In this document: positions 25,832-35,568 of the stretch, in pieces | How the letters are laid out: each line of letters begins with the position of its first letter | How positions within the stretch are numbered: the stretch's first letter is position 1 | NCBI RefSeq assembly: GCF_028464225.1 | Contig: NZ_JAQPCN010000007.1 | Coordinates: 62,001-126,000, forward strand | DNA length: 64,000 nucleotides | Direction: 5' to 3' | DNA from: Zeaxanthinibacter sp. PT1 | GTDB taxonomy: Bacteria; Bacteroidota; Bacteroidia; Flavobacteriales; Flavobacteriaceae | Program-made: the position numbers and the translations under genes | Notes under the pieces: model-generated | The model's input: the letters and a program-made list of their open reading frames with translations, nothing else | Told to the model about the DNA's origin: nothing | The model's database searches: none

Positions 25832-27733
25832 CTACAGAGATTCGTAAATGTTGGTATACCACTTTTGAAAGCAATAATAAGCCCATACGGAGAAAGTATT
25901 GTCAGAAGTTGCATCCAAATGTGAGGTAACCAGTTGTTGTATGTTATTAATTTTAAAAATCCCCTGTTTTTGGAGGAAGGGTGTAGAAATATATGTTTCC
26001 AGTTCAGCTTGTAATCCGGAGCGAAGCCAATCACCTACAGGAGAACCAAATCCCTTCTTTGATTTATCTAGAAATCCCGGAGGAAAATCTTCTTTAAATG
26101 CTTCTTTCAGGATATATTTCTTATTCCAGCCTTTCATAAGGAATTTCTCTGGTAGCGAATTAGTATATCGCCAAAGTTCTTTATTCAGAAATGGAGCGCG
26201 ACATTCAATGGAAGAAAGCATACTCGTCCGGTCAACCTTAGCCAGCATTCCACCTTCCAGACTTACTATTTTATCGATCAGTCTATATTCAGTTAAAGAG
26301 TTAGGTTTCCATATACTTAATCTTTCCTGATATCTTTTGAAAATCTCATCGTACTGCCAATCTTCATTAAGAAAAGATTTCAGGTTATGCTGACTATTTG
26401 CTAAGGAAATAATATCCCAATAGTGATTACCTTCATAGTCTATTGAATTCAGAAGTTTCCTTAACCTGAACTTTAATCCCCTATTATCATGTTTATCGGC
26501 TAACAAGGGATAAATATATTTGAGCACCTGACTATGTAAGGCTTTAGGGACCATGGAGGTATACTGGGAATTGATCTTTCCCATATAATATTTGGTATAA
26601 CCCCCGAAAATTTCATCACCCCCATCACCAGTAAGAGCAACTTTTACATACTGGCTGGTTTTTTTTGCCACCAAGAAAGTGGGTAAAGAGGCAGTATCGG
26701 AAAAAGGTTCATCAAAATTCAGAAGTATTTCATGAATGTGATCTTTAAGATCTGATTCTCCAATGATGAATTCATGATGATCACTCTTTATTTGTTGAGC
26801 TACCAATCTAGATTTATCTGTTTCGCCCCAATCTTTCTTTTCAAATCCAATCGAAAACGTATTAATTGGCCTATCGGTAGATTGTGCAAGGCACAAAGAG
26901 GTGATTGATGAATCAACACCCCCTGATAGAAAAGTTCCAATAGGAACATCTGCAACAGATCTACTCGTGACACTTTCCTGTACAAGCTTTCTTACATTAG
27001 CTTTTGCACTTTCGAAATCTACTTTATCTTGATGGATTTCAAATTCTTCCTCTATTTGTTCAATAGTATAGGATTTCGTGACTATGTCAAATTCTATATA
27101 ATGATTTGCTTCAAGCTTATAGATGTCCTTATAAATCGTATTGGGAGCAGGGATATAAGTCAGTCTGAAAAATTGATTTAATCCAATCTTTGATAATTCT
27201 GGTTTAAAATTAAGTTGGTTACTAAGTGATTTTAGTTCAGATGCCCATAGAAAAATATCGTTATTAAAATAATAGTACAGTGGTTTCTCCCCGAAGAAGT
27301 CCCGCGCAATCACGATTTTCTTTGCTTGCTTATCATATATACTGAATGCAAACATTCCATCTAACTTTCTGAACGATTTTGTGCCTTCTAGCTCATAAAG
27401 TTTAAGAATGACTTCAGTGTCACTATGCGTTTTAAAATTAATACCTTCCTTTACCAGTTTTTTCCTCAACTCCTGGTAGTTGTATATTTCACCATTAAAA
27501 ACTATAGTAAACAATTCGGATTCCGTTGTAATAGGCTGTTTCCCAGAGGCTAGGTCTATAATGGACAGCCGCCTCATACCCATAGCCAACTCAAAATCCT
27601 TATTAATTTCTACAAAGCTTCCATCGTCATCTGGACCTCTGTGCAAGATAAGATCGTTCATCTTTGCCAGATCAGTTAAAACCTGTTCCTTAGAACTTGA
27701 TGAATATTTAACAAAACCGTTAATTCCGCACAT
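25832..27733 (-). CDS. Glutamine-dependent asparagine-synthase-like amidotransferase
   Basis: The 633-residue protein begins with the catalytic M1-C2-G-I-N-G of a class II glutamine amidotransferase, followed by HRGPDDDG. The second half carries the PP-loop SGGVDSS and the GDGGDEIFGGY signature of AsnB enzymes. AsnB amidates aspartate, but homologues in polysaccharide loci (such as WbpS) are thought to amidate uronic acids. The location inside a glycosyltransferase operon, with uronate-forming genes nearby, favours a sugar substrate. Both active sites look intact. Gaps to the flanking genes are 4 and 21 bases. Confidence 0.9.
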   Translation of the reverse strand: MCGINGFVKYSSSSKEQVLTDLAKMNDLILHRGPDDDGSFVEINKDFELAMGMRRLSIIDLASGKQPITTESELFTIVFNGEIYNYQELRKKLVKEGINFKTHSDTEVILKLYELEGTKSFRKLDGMFAFSIYDKQAKKIVIARDFFGEKPLYYYFNNDIFLWASELKSLSNQLNFKPELSKIGLNQFFRLTYIPAPNTIYKDIYKLEANHYIEFDIVTKSYTIEQIEEEFEIHQDKVDFESAKANVRKLVQESVTSRSVADVPIGTFLSGGVDSSITSLCLAQSTDRPINTFSIGFEKKDWGETDKSRLVAQQIKSDHHEFIIGESDLKDHIHEILLNFDEPFSDTASLPTFLVAKKTSQYVKVALTGDGGDEIFGGYTKYYMGKINSQYTSMVPKALHSQVLKYIYPLLADKHDNRGLKFRLRKLLNSIDYEGNHYWDIISLANSQHNLKSFLNEDWQYDEIFKRYQERLSIWKPNSLTEYRLIDKIVSLEGGMLAKVDRTSMLSSIECRAPFLNKELWRYTNSLPEKFLMKGWNKKYILKEAFKEDFPPGFLDKSKKGFGSPVGDWLRSGLQAELETYISTPFLQKQGIFKINNIQQLVTSHLDATSDNTFSVWAYYCFQKWYTNIYESL

Positions 27734-27737
27734 ATTA

Positions 27738-28868
27738 TTAATTCTCTACAAATTCTCGAAATTGAGAATAAATGGTTTTTAAATCGAATGACTGAGCTCT
27801 CGCTAAACTCATTTTGGAATAATGAGATAGTCGGGATGGATTTTCTTTCAAGAAACTCATAGCCGAGACTAAAGCAGTCACATCATTATTATTTATTAAA
27901 ATGCCATATTTTGCTTGATAAAAACTACCTGTTCCAATTTCTACCTCAGAACCTTCATTTAACAACTCTAAAGGTCCAGAAAGGCAGTTGGTGGAAATAC
28001 AGGGTAAACCTGCACTCATGGCCTCTAATAACGCATTAGGGAAACCTTCAGTGAAGGAAGACAAAATAAATAAATCATTGTTTGCCAGGTGATTGTAAAC
28101 GTCCTTTACTTTTCCTTCAAGTTTTACCTTAGGTTGTAAGCCAAATGAATCAATCAATTCTATTAAATGGTTTTTCAAAGGGCCCTCTCCCAAAATGCTA
28201 AAATAGAAATTGAAGCTTACTCTATGTAATGCTTTAATTATCATTTCTTGGTTTTTCCTGGTATTTAGGGTCCCTGCGGTAATTATCCTTAAAACCTGAT
28301 TGGAGTTATTATAATCTCTAGAGATTAGTAAAGGCATTTCAATGGGGTTATAAATCACTTCCATTGGAATTTTTATTCCGAAATTTTCCTTCAAGTCTTG
28401 ATTTATAAACACAGAATTCGAAAATAGTTTGTCACATCGATTATACAACAAAGGATAAAACATTTTAGCAGTGTAAAAAGATACTTTTGAAGTAGTATTA
28501 TCCGACGGAAATCCTCGCTCACTAATTATGGTTTTAATCTCTGGGTTCCACATAGAAATTAATCCATTAACCAGATTAGGGTATGCCAGGAACGAGATAG
28601 CATATTTTATATTTCTTTTTCTCAACTCCTTGTTATACCTATACACAAATAGAGGAAGGGATAATGACATATTCGTAAAAGGGTCACTATTGCTAAGAAT
28701 TACCTTATTTACTTTATCGGGTACAGGAAAGTGAACGACATCATAAAACAGGAATAGTGTTACATCGTAATCCTTTACTAACTCTTTTAATAGTAAACTA
28801 ATGACCTTTTCTGCACCCCCGCTACTGAGCGTGATATTGAGAACACTTAATTTTTGTTTTTCCTTCAT
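27738..28868 (-). CDS. Family 4 glycosyltransferase
   Basis: The 376-residue protein has a GT-B layout with SGGAEKVISLLL at the N-terminus, AGTLNTRKNQEMIIKAL as the start of the second Rossmann domain, and SFTEGFPNALLEAMSAGLP as the sugar-nucleotide site. It is closely similar in layout to the next upstream gene. It should extend the repeat unit at the cytoplasmic face. It overlaps the upstream gene by one base (TAATG) and is four bases from the asparagine-synthase-like gene. Base composition here is AT-rich. Confidence 0.88.
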   Translation of the reverse strand: MKEKQKLSVLNITLSSGGAEKVISLLLKELVKDYDVTLFLFYDVVHFPVPDKVNKVILSNSDPFTNMSLSLPLFVYRYNKELRKRNIKYAISFLAYPNLVNGLISMWNPEIKTIISERGFPSDNTTSKVSFYTAKMFYPLLYNRCDKLFSNSVFINQDLKENFGIKIPMEVIYNPIEMPLLISRDYNNSNQVLRIITAGTLNTRKNQEMIIKALHRVSFNFYFSILGEGPLKNHLIELIDSFGLQPKVKLEGKVKDVYNHLANNDLFILSSFTEGFPNALLEAMSAGLPCISTNCLSGPLELLNEGSEVEIGTGSFYQAKYGILINNNDVTALVSAMSFLKENPSRLSHYSKMSLARAQSFDLKTIYSQFREFVEN

Positions 28869-29959
28869 TATTCACCCTTATTAAGTTTTACTATCCTTCT
28901 GAAGAAATGCTCATATTCAGCTATAATTTTTTCACTTGAAAATTTAGAAAAAACTGATCGCGATACTGCATAGGGATCAAATTTGTCTAGTTTGTTTAAA
29001 TAGGATACGAAATCAGCTTCATCATATGCGAGATATCCATTGACTCCAGATTCAATTATTTCCCTTGTTCCACCTGGACAATCGAACGCTATGACAGGGG
29101 TTCCAACTGCGCAACTCTCTAAAAGAGCATTTGGAAAACCTTCTGAATAGGATCCTTGGAGGAAGTAATCATTAGCATGTAAAATTTTCATTACCTCATT
29201 GGAGGTTCCCAGAAATTCAACACTTTCTTTGAGATTTAAAGCAGTACATAATTCATATAAATTATTCAATTCAGGACCATCACCGATAATGGTATATTTA
29301 AAATCAAATTTACATTTAGCCAATAATTTTAATATTCGTGAGTGTCCTTTAATCGGAACTAACCTGCCAACAGTAATGAACTTAGTAATTTGATCATTTT
29401 TAGAAGTTCTTAGTTCAGGGTTTAGTCGGAACTGGTTGGTAATCGGATTATTTATAATTTGAAGGCGTTTTCGGTCTATGTTGAACATTTCATTACAATC
29501 TTTGGCCATATCTTTTGACTGACAGATAACATAGTCCAAATTATTTAAGCCAATACGATTAACAAGATTAAAAATTAAATTCCCTTTTTTCTTTCCATAA
29601 AACTGGCTGATGGCAGCACTTATTGTTGCTTGACGTCCAACAAAGAGCGTCTTTGGCTGTAATAATGAAATCCAGCCCATTGCTATATTTAAATGAGTAA
29701 TTGAACTCACAACTACATCCGGCTTATTATGGCGAATTAGTTTTTCAATACTCCAAATTGAAAAGATAACTCGTGATTTATTAAGCCATATTACATCAAG
29801 TTCATTTACTTGATAAGAAGAATTATTTCTAGAACTTAGAACTATTAATTTACAATTAAACTTTTTTTTATTTAAATTTTGAGATACATAGCTAATTATT
29901 CGTTCAGCGCCTCCCGCTTTAAGGGTAGGTATAAAAAAGAATATTTTAATTTTTTCCAA
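28868..29959 (-). CDS. Family 4 glycosyltransferase
   Basis: This 363-residue GT-B enzyme has KAGGAERIISYVSQ near the N-terminus, VGRLVPIKGHSRILKLL at the inter-domain region and SYSEGFPNALLESCAVGTP as the GT4 donor motif. It is probably a repeat-unit glycosyltransferase. Its C-terminal stop overlaps the next gene's start by one base, and 125 bases separate it from the TupA-like gene upstream. Sugar specificity is unknown. Confidence 0.88.
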   Translation of the reverse strand: MEKIKIFFFIPTLKAGGAERIISYVSQNLNKKKFNCKLIVLSSRNNSSYQVNELDVIWLNKSRVIFSIWSIEKLIRHNKPDVVVSSITHLNIAMGWISLLQPKTLFVGRQATISAAISQFYGKKKGNLIFNLVNRIGLNNLDYVICQSKDMAKDCNEMFNIDRKRLQIINNPITNQFRLNPELRTSKNDQITKFITVGRLVPIKGHSRILKLLAKCKFDFKYTIIGDGPELNNLYELCTALNLKESVEFLGTSNEVMKILHANDYFLQGSYSEGFPNALLESCAVGTPVIAFDCPGGTREIIESGVNGYLAYDEADFVSYLNKLDKFDPYAVSRSVFSKFSSEKIIAEYEHFFRRIVKLNKGE

Positions 29960-30084
29960 TACTATAGTCTTTTGATAATGTGATAATAATACACTTATTA
30001 ATCCAATTCAAATTGATACTTCAATAACAATGAATCGAACAATTTGTCATGGATTAACTCATTAGATCAGGAAATACATTAGAA

Positions 30085-31005
30085 TTATGAAGTAAATGTG
30101 GTAGGGAGATTTAACCATGAACCAATCTTAAGATCCCAAGAAATTGGATCAAATTTTTTCAAACCTGCTGCAGGATGTAATGTCAATTCTCCGAAATAAA
30201 CTTTGGAATTAACTTCATATAAATCCACTCTTACATATGTAAAGTCAATAGATAGAATTTGTGCTATACGCATCATTTCATTTAGAAGAGTAGGTTTATT
30301 AATAGCTATATTTTCTCGATGTGGTCTTTTTACAGGTAATAGTGTCCAATCAGGGGAAAAAAAGCTAATTTTTTCATCTATAAACCTATCTGTATGAACT
30401 TGAATCATCTTAACTTTCCCATGAAAGCAATGCAGTTTATAATCCGAAGGAATTTTATTATTCGAATCAGTTAATAATTTTTCAATAATTATTCTAGGTA
30501 TTATGTTTTTATATTGCATTTCACGGTACCGGATGAAATAATTTTCCCGAAGTTGTTTGTTTAATTCAAATCTTATTTTTCTCCAATCAACAACGGATTT
30601 ATCACGTATGATTATACCTCCTGCGCTACTATGATTTGTTTTTATTATTACAGGGTAATCAGGCAATGCAAATTGATTGATTTCGTTTACTGCTCTAGTT
30701 TCAAAAATCAAAGGGATCAGATAGCTGTCTCCTATTTTGCTTCTTACATATTCTCTTACTTTATACTTGTCAGAAGTAATTTCATGTAAGGGATTAAAGC
30801 CGTAGAGTTTTAACCAATTTATTTTTTCATTAAAAGTACGAGGATTTTGAAGATCTAAGGGATATCCATGAAATCTTTTGAACTGATGTTTTACATATAT
30901 ATCATGTGGGACATATTTAATTATACTTAAGTAAAGTTGGTACAAAGGGTTAAGTAAGTAATACCCAAAGTATGATTTCCTATAAAGATTGGATAATGTT
31001 TTCAT
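30085..31005 (-). CDS. TupA-like ATP-grasp protein
   Basis: The 306-residue protein shows the typical TupA-like start (YLLNPLYQLYLS, then FHGYPLDLQNPRTFNEKINW) and ATP-grasp features: VIIKTNHSSAGGIIIRDKS, PSDYKLHCFHGKVKMIQV and the end FGELTLHPAAGL with a metal-binding glutamate. TupA was linked to teichuronopeptide synthesis, where amino acids are attached to uronic-acid polymers. In capsule loci this family is commonly found with unproven roles. The gene sits between glycosyltransferases and the Wzy polymerase, in the AT-rich segment. Confidence 0.87.
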   Translation of the reverse strand: MKTLSNLYRKSYFGYYLLNPLYQLYLSIIKYVPHDIYVKHQFKRFHGYPLDLQNPRTFNEKINWLKLYGFNPLHEITSDKYKVREYVRSKIGDSYLIPLIFETRAVNEINQFALPDYPVIIKTNHSSAGGIIIRDKSVVDWRKIRFELNKQLRENYFIRYREMQYKNIIPRIIIEKLLTDSNNKIPSDYKLHCFHGKVKMIQVHTDRFIDEKISFFSPDWTLLPVKRPHRENIAINKPTLLNEMMRIAQILSIDFTYVRVDLYEVNSKVYFGELTLHPAAGLKKFDPISWDLKIGSWLNLPTTFTS

Positions 31006-31071
31006 AGGGCTTTAGTTATGGTGAAGTACTAGTAGCATTAGTTATTTAATTTTTAAAAGTTGTATTTTATA

Positions 31072-32391
31072 TTAAAAATTTAATTTTTTCTCTATATTAC
31101 TTATCTGACTCTCACCATGTTCGTGATATCTATGTAAATAAATTAATACCAAAACCATTAATATTGGATAATCCGCATTAAATATGAAATCATTATGAAA
31201 ACTTATGTGAATGAAGTAACTGAATAAGAATAGCTTAAATATTAAAGAATATTTTGGTTTTAGTAAATTAATATTTCGCACTAGAAAGAAAACGAAAAAA
31301 TAAAATAGAACATACCCTAATATGGTATAATGGAAGCCAATATTGATTAATCCATGATGGGTTGCTAAATATAGAACCTCGGTTCGACCGAAATAATAGA
31401 ACATTTCCTTTCGAGCCTGTTGGTAATCTTCTGATGTTATTCCAAATGGGTGTTTGATTACAGTATACAATCCAGTTACCCACAAATAAGGCCTGCTGTC
31501 CGTTTGTCCTTCAGCATTCAGTTTGGTAACTCGAGAATTTCCTACGTTTCCAAAATTGTCATTAACTAATATGATTGCCATCAAAACGCCTATGGAACTT
31601 ATAATAGCAAATTTGTACAAAGCATGCTTTCTGGTTGGTGCGAAAAAGAAATATGCCCCCACAATAAATACTTCAGCCAATAATAAAGAACGTGTTTGTG
31701 ATAGAACTGATGCAATAAATAAGAGAACTAAAAAAACTATGTACCGTTTCTGTAGCCTACGATGGTACATATATAAAGCCAGGAAAAAAGAACTTAATGC
31801 GAAATAGGAGAATGATATCGTACTTGAAAATGGACCAGCTAACCTAAATCTATCTGCAAATTTGGGACTCGAGGCGTAGGTTGCTTCCATTGAGATTGTT
31901 TCATCAAGTCCTTCAGAATCTACGTGATCATATAAAACCCTTTTAATATCTGTCATTTGTGATGATATAGGAGATAAAGGATGTTGAAGGAATGCGAACA
32001 TTAATATGATCAAATGCACAGTAAGAATTACATCGACGTAGAGTAAATTACTTTTTACAATCTTGTAAAAAAGATAAGAGTAAACAATAAATGAAATATT
32101 CTTGATAAAAAGCGTATAAACGAACTCGAATTCAAAATCTCCACTAATAGCTAATCTCAGGTTCATTATTAATTGCAGTAAGCCGAACGTGAAGATGAAA
32201 ACGTTCCATTTTCTAAAAAATCTATTTGTTCTTAACTCATAAATGTAAGGTTTGATAAATATAAAAAATAGCAAAAACTCTAAGAGTCTATCGTAACTGA
32301 TTCCAGCTATTTTGAATCTTATAAATACATTATTAATCCCCAGCAGGATCGCAATGAAAATATATAAAAGTCTTATGTTTTTGTCTGACAT
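31072..32391 (-). CDS. Wzy-type polysaccharide polymerase / O-antigen ligase family membrane protein
   Basis: The 439-residue protein is hydrophobic almost throughout, with about ten to twelve predicted transmembrane segments and one long loop (about 145-180, including LYDHVDSEGLDE). A central QTRSLLLAE and a periplasmic TSEDYQQARKEMFYYFG loop are consistent with Wzy/WaaL relatives. Wzy joins lipid-linked repeat units in the periplasm. Sequence is poorly conserved in this family, so the call depends on topology and on neighbours (Wzx, glycosyltransferases). Its start overlaps the upstream glycosyltransferase by 19 bases. The coding region is very AT-rich (13 of 60 GC at 31201-31260). Confidence 0.82.
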   Translation of the reverse strand: MSDKNIRLLYIFIAILLGINNVFIRFKIAGISYDRLLEFLLFFIFIKPYIYELRTNRFFRKWNVFIFTFGLLQLIMNLRLAISGDFEFEFVYTLFIKNISFIVYSYLFYKIVKSNLLYVDVILTVHLIILMFAFLQHPLSPISSQMTDIKRVLYDHVDSEGLDETISMEATYASSPKFADRFRLAGPFSSTISFSYFALSSFFLALYMYHRRLQKRYIVFLVLLFIASVLSQTRSLLLAEVFIVGAYFFFAPTRKHALYKFAIISSIGVLMAIILVNDNFGNVGNSRVTKLNAEGQTDSRPYLWVTGLYTVIKHPFGITSEDYQQARKEMFYYFGRTEVLYLATHHGLINIGFHYTILGYVLFYFFVFFLVRNINLLKPKYSLIFKLFLFSYFIHISFHNDFIFNADYPILMVLVLIYLHRYHEHGESQISNIEKKLNF

Positions 32392-33497
32392 AAAATCTTA
32401 TTTATAAATTCACCTAAGCCGTGGTTTTCTCTTACAAGTTCTAAACTTCTTTCACCGAATCTCATTAAAAGTTCTTTATCAAGTATTTTCAATAGTTTAT
32501 CATCTAAATCTGAAAAATCAGGGTTGTAATGAAAAATCATTCCGTTTGAATTTTCATCAATATAACATTTAGTGCCATTACGGTCAGAACAAATTACAGG
32601 TAGACCACAGGCCATAGCTTCCAATATAGAAAAAGCTGCTGGCTCATCGTGGCTTGGTAAAATATACAAATCAGAATTCTTTAATAAATCAAGAACGCTA
32701 GAATGAGGAATATTAAAATGAAATACAATTTGCTCAGAATTATGAACTATTGTTTCACGTAAGGATTCTAAATATTTTTTATTCTGAGGCGAAATACATT
32801 CGGAAATTATATTAATTGAATTATGAGGATTGTCAAAAAAACTGATGCGGTATAGGCTCTGAACTAGTTCCTTAATATTTTTACGCTTTTGCATTTTAGC
32901 TATTGTCGTGATTCTAAAGCCTTTAGTATTTCTCCGTGATGAAATTATATCGCTTGAAATAAGTGGATCAATTACAAAGGGTATATAAGTAGTATTAGGT
33001 AATTGAGGTATATTACAATTCCCTAGAACAGGAGTATAATGTTTTACGCCGAGTCTCTTTAATACTTGAAAAGAAATATTACGCAAGAAGTTGGAATCTT
33101 GATGCAGTGGATTTTGTGTATAAAGAAAAATTTTCTTACGCAAAATTAGTCCTATAATTAAGTGTTGTATCGATATCAGTGGCTTTAAATTTCGAATTAT
33201 TATAGTATCTGGATTTTTCTCAGAGTATAAACTAAATAATTGCCTTATTGAGGTTAAACTATAGTTACTAAGAATTTTTCTGTGATCCGAATTTTTAGGG
33301 TCTTTTCTTTTCAAAAACCATCTAATTAATCTTGATTGGATAGAATGAATAGGCTTAATATATTTGTGATTCTCCGAACCACCTTCATAGACAACCAAAA
33401 AATCAACGTGAATACCGTGCTTTATCAAATTTTTTATAAGGAAGTATTGATTTGTATGAAACCTGGGTGCAATGAACAAGATTCTATTATTATTCAT
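32373..33497 (-). CDS. Family 4 glycosyltransferase
   Basis: The 374-residue protein has GT-B features: an N-terminal RILFIAPRFHTNQYFLI, a middle TTIAKMQKRKNIKELVQSL and a C-terminal PSHDEPAAFSILEAMACGLP with NSNGMIF. It should add one sugar of the repeat unit. The N-terminal half is divergent and Arg/Lys/Ile-rich, in keeping with the AT-rich composition. It overlaps the flippase gene by eight bases upstream and the polymerase gene by 19 bases downstream, indicating one tightly packed operon. Confidence 0.87.
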   Translation of the reverse strand: MNNNRILFIAPRFHTNQYFLIKNLIKHGIHVDFLVVYEGGSENHKYIKPIHSIQSRLIRWFLKRKDPKNSDHRKILSNYSLTSIRQLFSLYSEKNPDTIIIRNLKPLISIQHLIIGLILRKKIFLYTQNPLHQDSNFLRNISFQVLKRLGVKHYTPVLGNCNIPQLPNTTYIPFVIDPLISSDIISSRRNTKGFRITTIAKMQKRKNIKELVQSLYRISFFDNPHNSINIISECISPQNKKYLESLRETIVHNSEQIVFHFNIPHSSVLDLLKNSDLYILPSHDEPAAFSILEAMACGLPVICSDRNGTKCYIDENSNGMIFHYNPDFSDLDDKLLKILDKELLMRFGERSLELVRENHGLGEFINKILCQTKT

Positions 33498-35016
33498 AGT
33501 ATTTTCTAAAGAATTTAAATTTCAGAATATAGTTGCTCAATGTAGAAGGAAGGGAGTTTAAAATTTGCGTAATCATATTCTTATTTGTTTCAGTAAATAT
33601 TACTCCTTTTTTATGAAACAGGAATATTAACATCAGCGGTATATAAACCAAAATGCTGAGTAAAAATTGTATCCATATTGGATTATGGAATGCATAATTT
33701 ATTATGATGGATATTATTAATAAAGGTAAATTGACCAGTACAGCAATTGTTATAATTTTTAAATATTCACTTCGAGAAAAATTTAATTTTTTGTACAATC
33801 TAAAGCTGACTTGAAAATAATTGAGTAAGGTCGCCAAAAAGACTCCTACAGCAACTCCAGAAATATCATAGTAATATCCTCCAATTGCACAGAGAGTTAT
33901 CATCAAGGCGGCGAAAATAAATTGATAATAGGCACCTCTATAAATCAAGCCTATTGATTTAAGGTAAGATTTGTTAATCTTTGTGCCAAATCTAAAAGCT
34001 AATCCTAGTATTAGTAATCTAAGCGGTAGAACAACCGCTCCCCACTGATCACCTAATAATAGTTCCACAATTAATTCAGCATTTGCAAAGATCAATATAC
34101 TAACAGGTATTAGACCTGCAAAACATAATGAAGTACTGAACAAATAGAAAGAGGATAGTTTCAAATGATCTTCTTGTCTTTTAGACAAGATTGGAAAAAG
34201 AACCTTATCAAATATTCCACCAAAGAAACTTGCAGGTATTGATAGTAATTGGAACGCCTTAGAATATAAGCCTAAAGCAGCGGTATTCATCATACGTCCA
34301 ACAATTATATTATCGGCATTTTCAGCGAAATAGTTAAAGATACTTCCTAGTGTATGACCAGTACCAAAAAATAACAACTCAGAAATTTTTTCTTTATCGT
34401 ATCGGAATGTTATTTTAGGGGGCTTAATAATTAATAAAAATATAGTTGAAATCAGGAGGCTTGCAAATTGTCCCAGAATTAATGACCAATAGCCATAATT
34501 AAGGTAGGCTAAAACTATAGAAATCAATCCTGTGCCAAAGGTATACGAACTCATTCCAATTTTTACCAGGACACTGTATTTCATCTCTCTGGTCAGCAAG
34601 GCGTACGATATGCTATTAAAACTTCTAATAGGGAAAAAGAGGGCGAAAAATTTAATTGCGGAATCTGCATTTTTTAAATTGAAAAAATCTGCTGCATGAG
34701 GTGCTGCAAGATAATAGAGTGCTCCAATGATTATTCCTATAATTAATGACAACGTATAGGCCAGCGAAATGTGCCTATGACTAAGCCCTGGAAGTTGCAC
34801 AACTGCTGTGCCTATCCCCATTTGATTAAAAAGTTCTGAAAATGTAACGATGATCATAATAATTGCTACTACTCCAAATTCTTGTGGAGTTAGCAATCTT
34901 GATAAAACACCAATAACAATGATCTGTAACAGTATTTGAACAAATGAACCGCCAAAGTTCCAAATGAGTCCGGTAATACCGCTCTTAACTAAAGATTTTT
35001 TGTTTCGATCATTCAT
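33490..35016 (-). CDS. Wzx-type repeat-unit flippase (WzxC/polysaccharide synthase family)
   Basis: The 508-residue protein has about 12-14 transmembrane segments with the typical beginning VKSGITGLIWNFGGSFVQ and LLTPQEFGVVAI. The VGRMMNTAALGLYSKAF stretch is characteristic of the WzxC/MviN-like exporter family. It should flip undecaprenyl-linked repeat units across the inner membrane. It is the first gene of the long minus-strand operon that ends at 23010. A long AT-rich gap precedes it. Confidence 0.9.
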   Translation of the reverse strand: MNDRNKKSLVKSGITGLIWNFGGSFVQILLQIIVIGVLSRLLTPQEFGVVAIIMIIVTFSELFNQMGIGTAVVQLPGLSHRHISLAYTLSLIIGIIIGALYYLAAPHAADFFNLKNADSAIKFFALFFPIRSFNSISYALLTREMKYSVLVKIGMSSYTFGTGLISIVLAYLNYGYWSLILGQFASLLISTIFLLIIKPPKITFRYDKEKISELLFFGTGHTLGSIFNYFAENADNIIVGRMMNTAALGLYSKAFQLLSIPASFFGGIFDKVLFPILSKRQEDHLKLSSFYLFSTSLCFAGLIPVSILIFANAELIVELLLGDQWGAVVLPLRLLILGLAFRFGTKINKSYLKSIGLIYRGAYYQFIFAALMITLCAIGGYYYDISGVAVGVFLATLLNYFQVSFRLYKKLNFSRSEYLKIITIAVLVNLPLLIISIIINYAFHNPIWIQFLLSILVYIPLMLIFLFHKKGVIFTETNKNMITQILNSLPSTLSNYILKFKFFRKYYE

Positions 35017-35568
35017 ACTTCATTTTAACCTTCAAAAATTATTCATCACTTAAACCAACATTTATTTTTAAGCTTAATGGAATCCCTATTAGATAATTTC
35101 AGAGTATTTAATAAAATTTATATTAAGAATAAACTGAGACATTTTGAAGGGAATAAAAAAGCGCAAAGATTATAATATTAAAAGAATTTAAATCATAATT
35201 TTTCCATTTATATAGTGATGGAAACAACTTTTATATTTTATAGCGAGTATTTCATAATTAATTGTCTCAAAAAAAACAGTAATGTTTTTGTATCGAAAAA
35301 AAAGCAAAAAAGATATTTAATCGACTTTTTCTGTTAAAACTATCTTAAATATAAATCCTCTGTAATCCAAGTATAGGTGTCCGACCGTATAAATCGGTAA
35401 GAATAATTATTTGAGATCTCCTTACATAATTATTGGAAAAGCTTACAAAAATGCATTTCATCGAATAAAAGATGCTTTTAACGTTTATTATTGATTTATT
35501 AGGTATTTTTATTTTTCCGAATTTTACTAAGTCCCCATAATTTTTAATATTTAATAATTTACTTACTT
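35017..35568. other. Long AT-rich intergenic region between divergent genes
   Basis: These 552 bases separate the flippase (minus) from the lyase-like lipoprotein (plus). The stretch is very AT-rich, with long A and T runs and no open frame longer than a few dozen codons. It must hold promoters for both sides, but I find no exact TAnnTTTG element with a good partner. A short GC-richer patch near 35380-35400 (CCGAC...TCGG) is the only other visible structure. Confidence 0.5.
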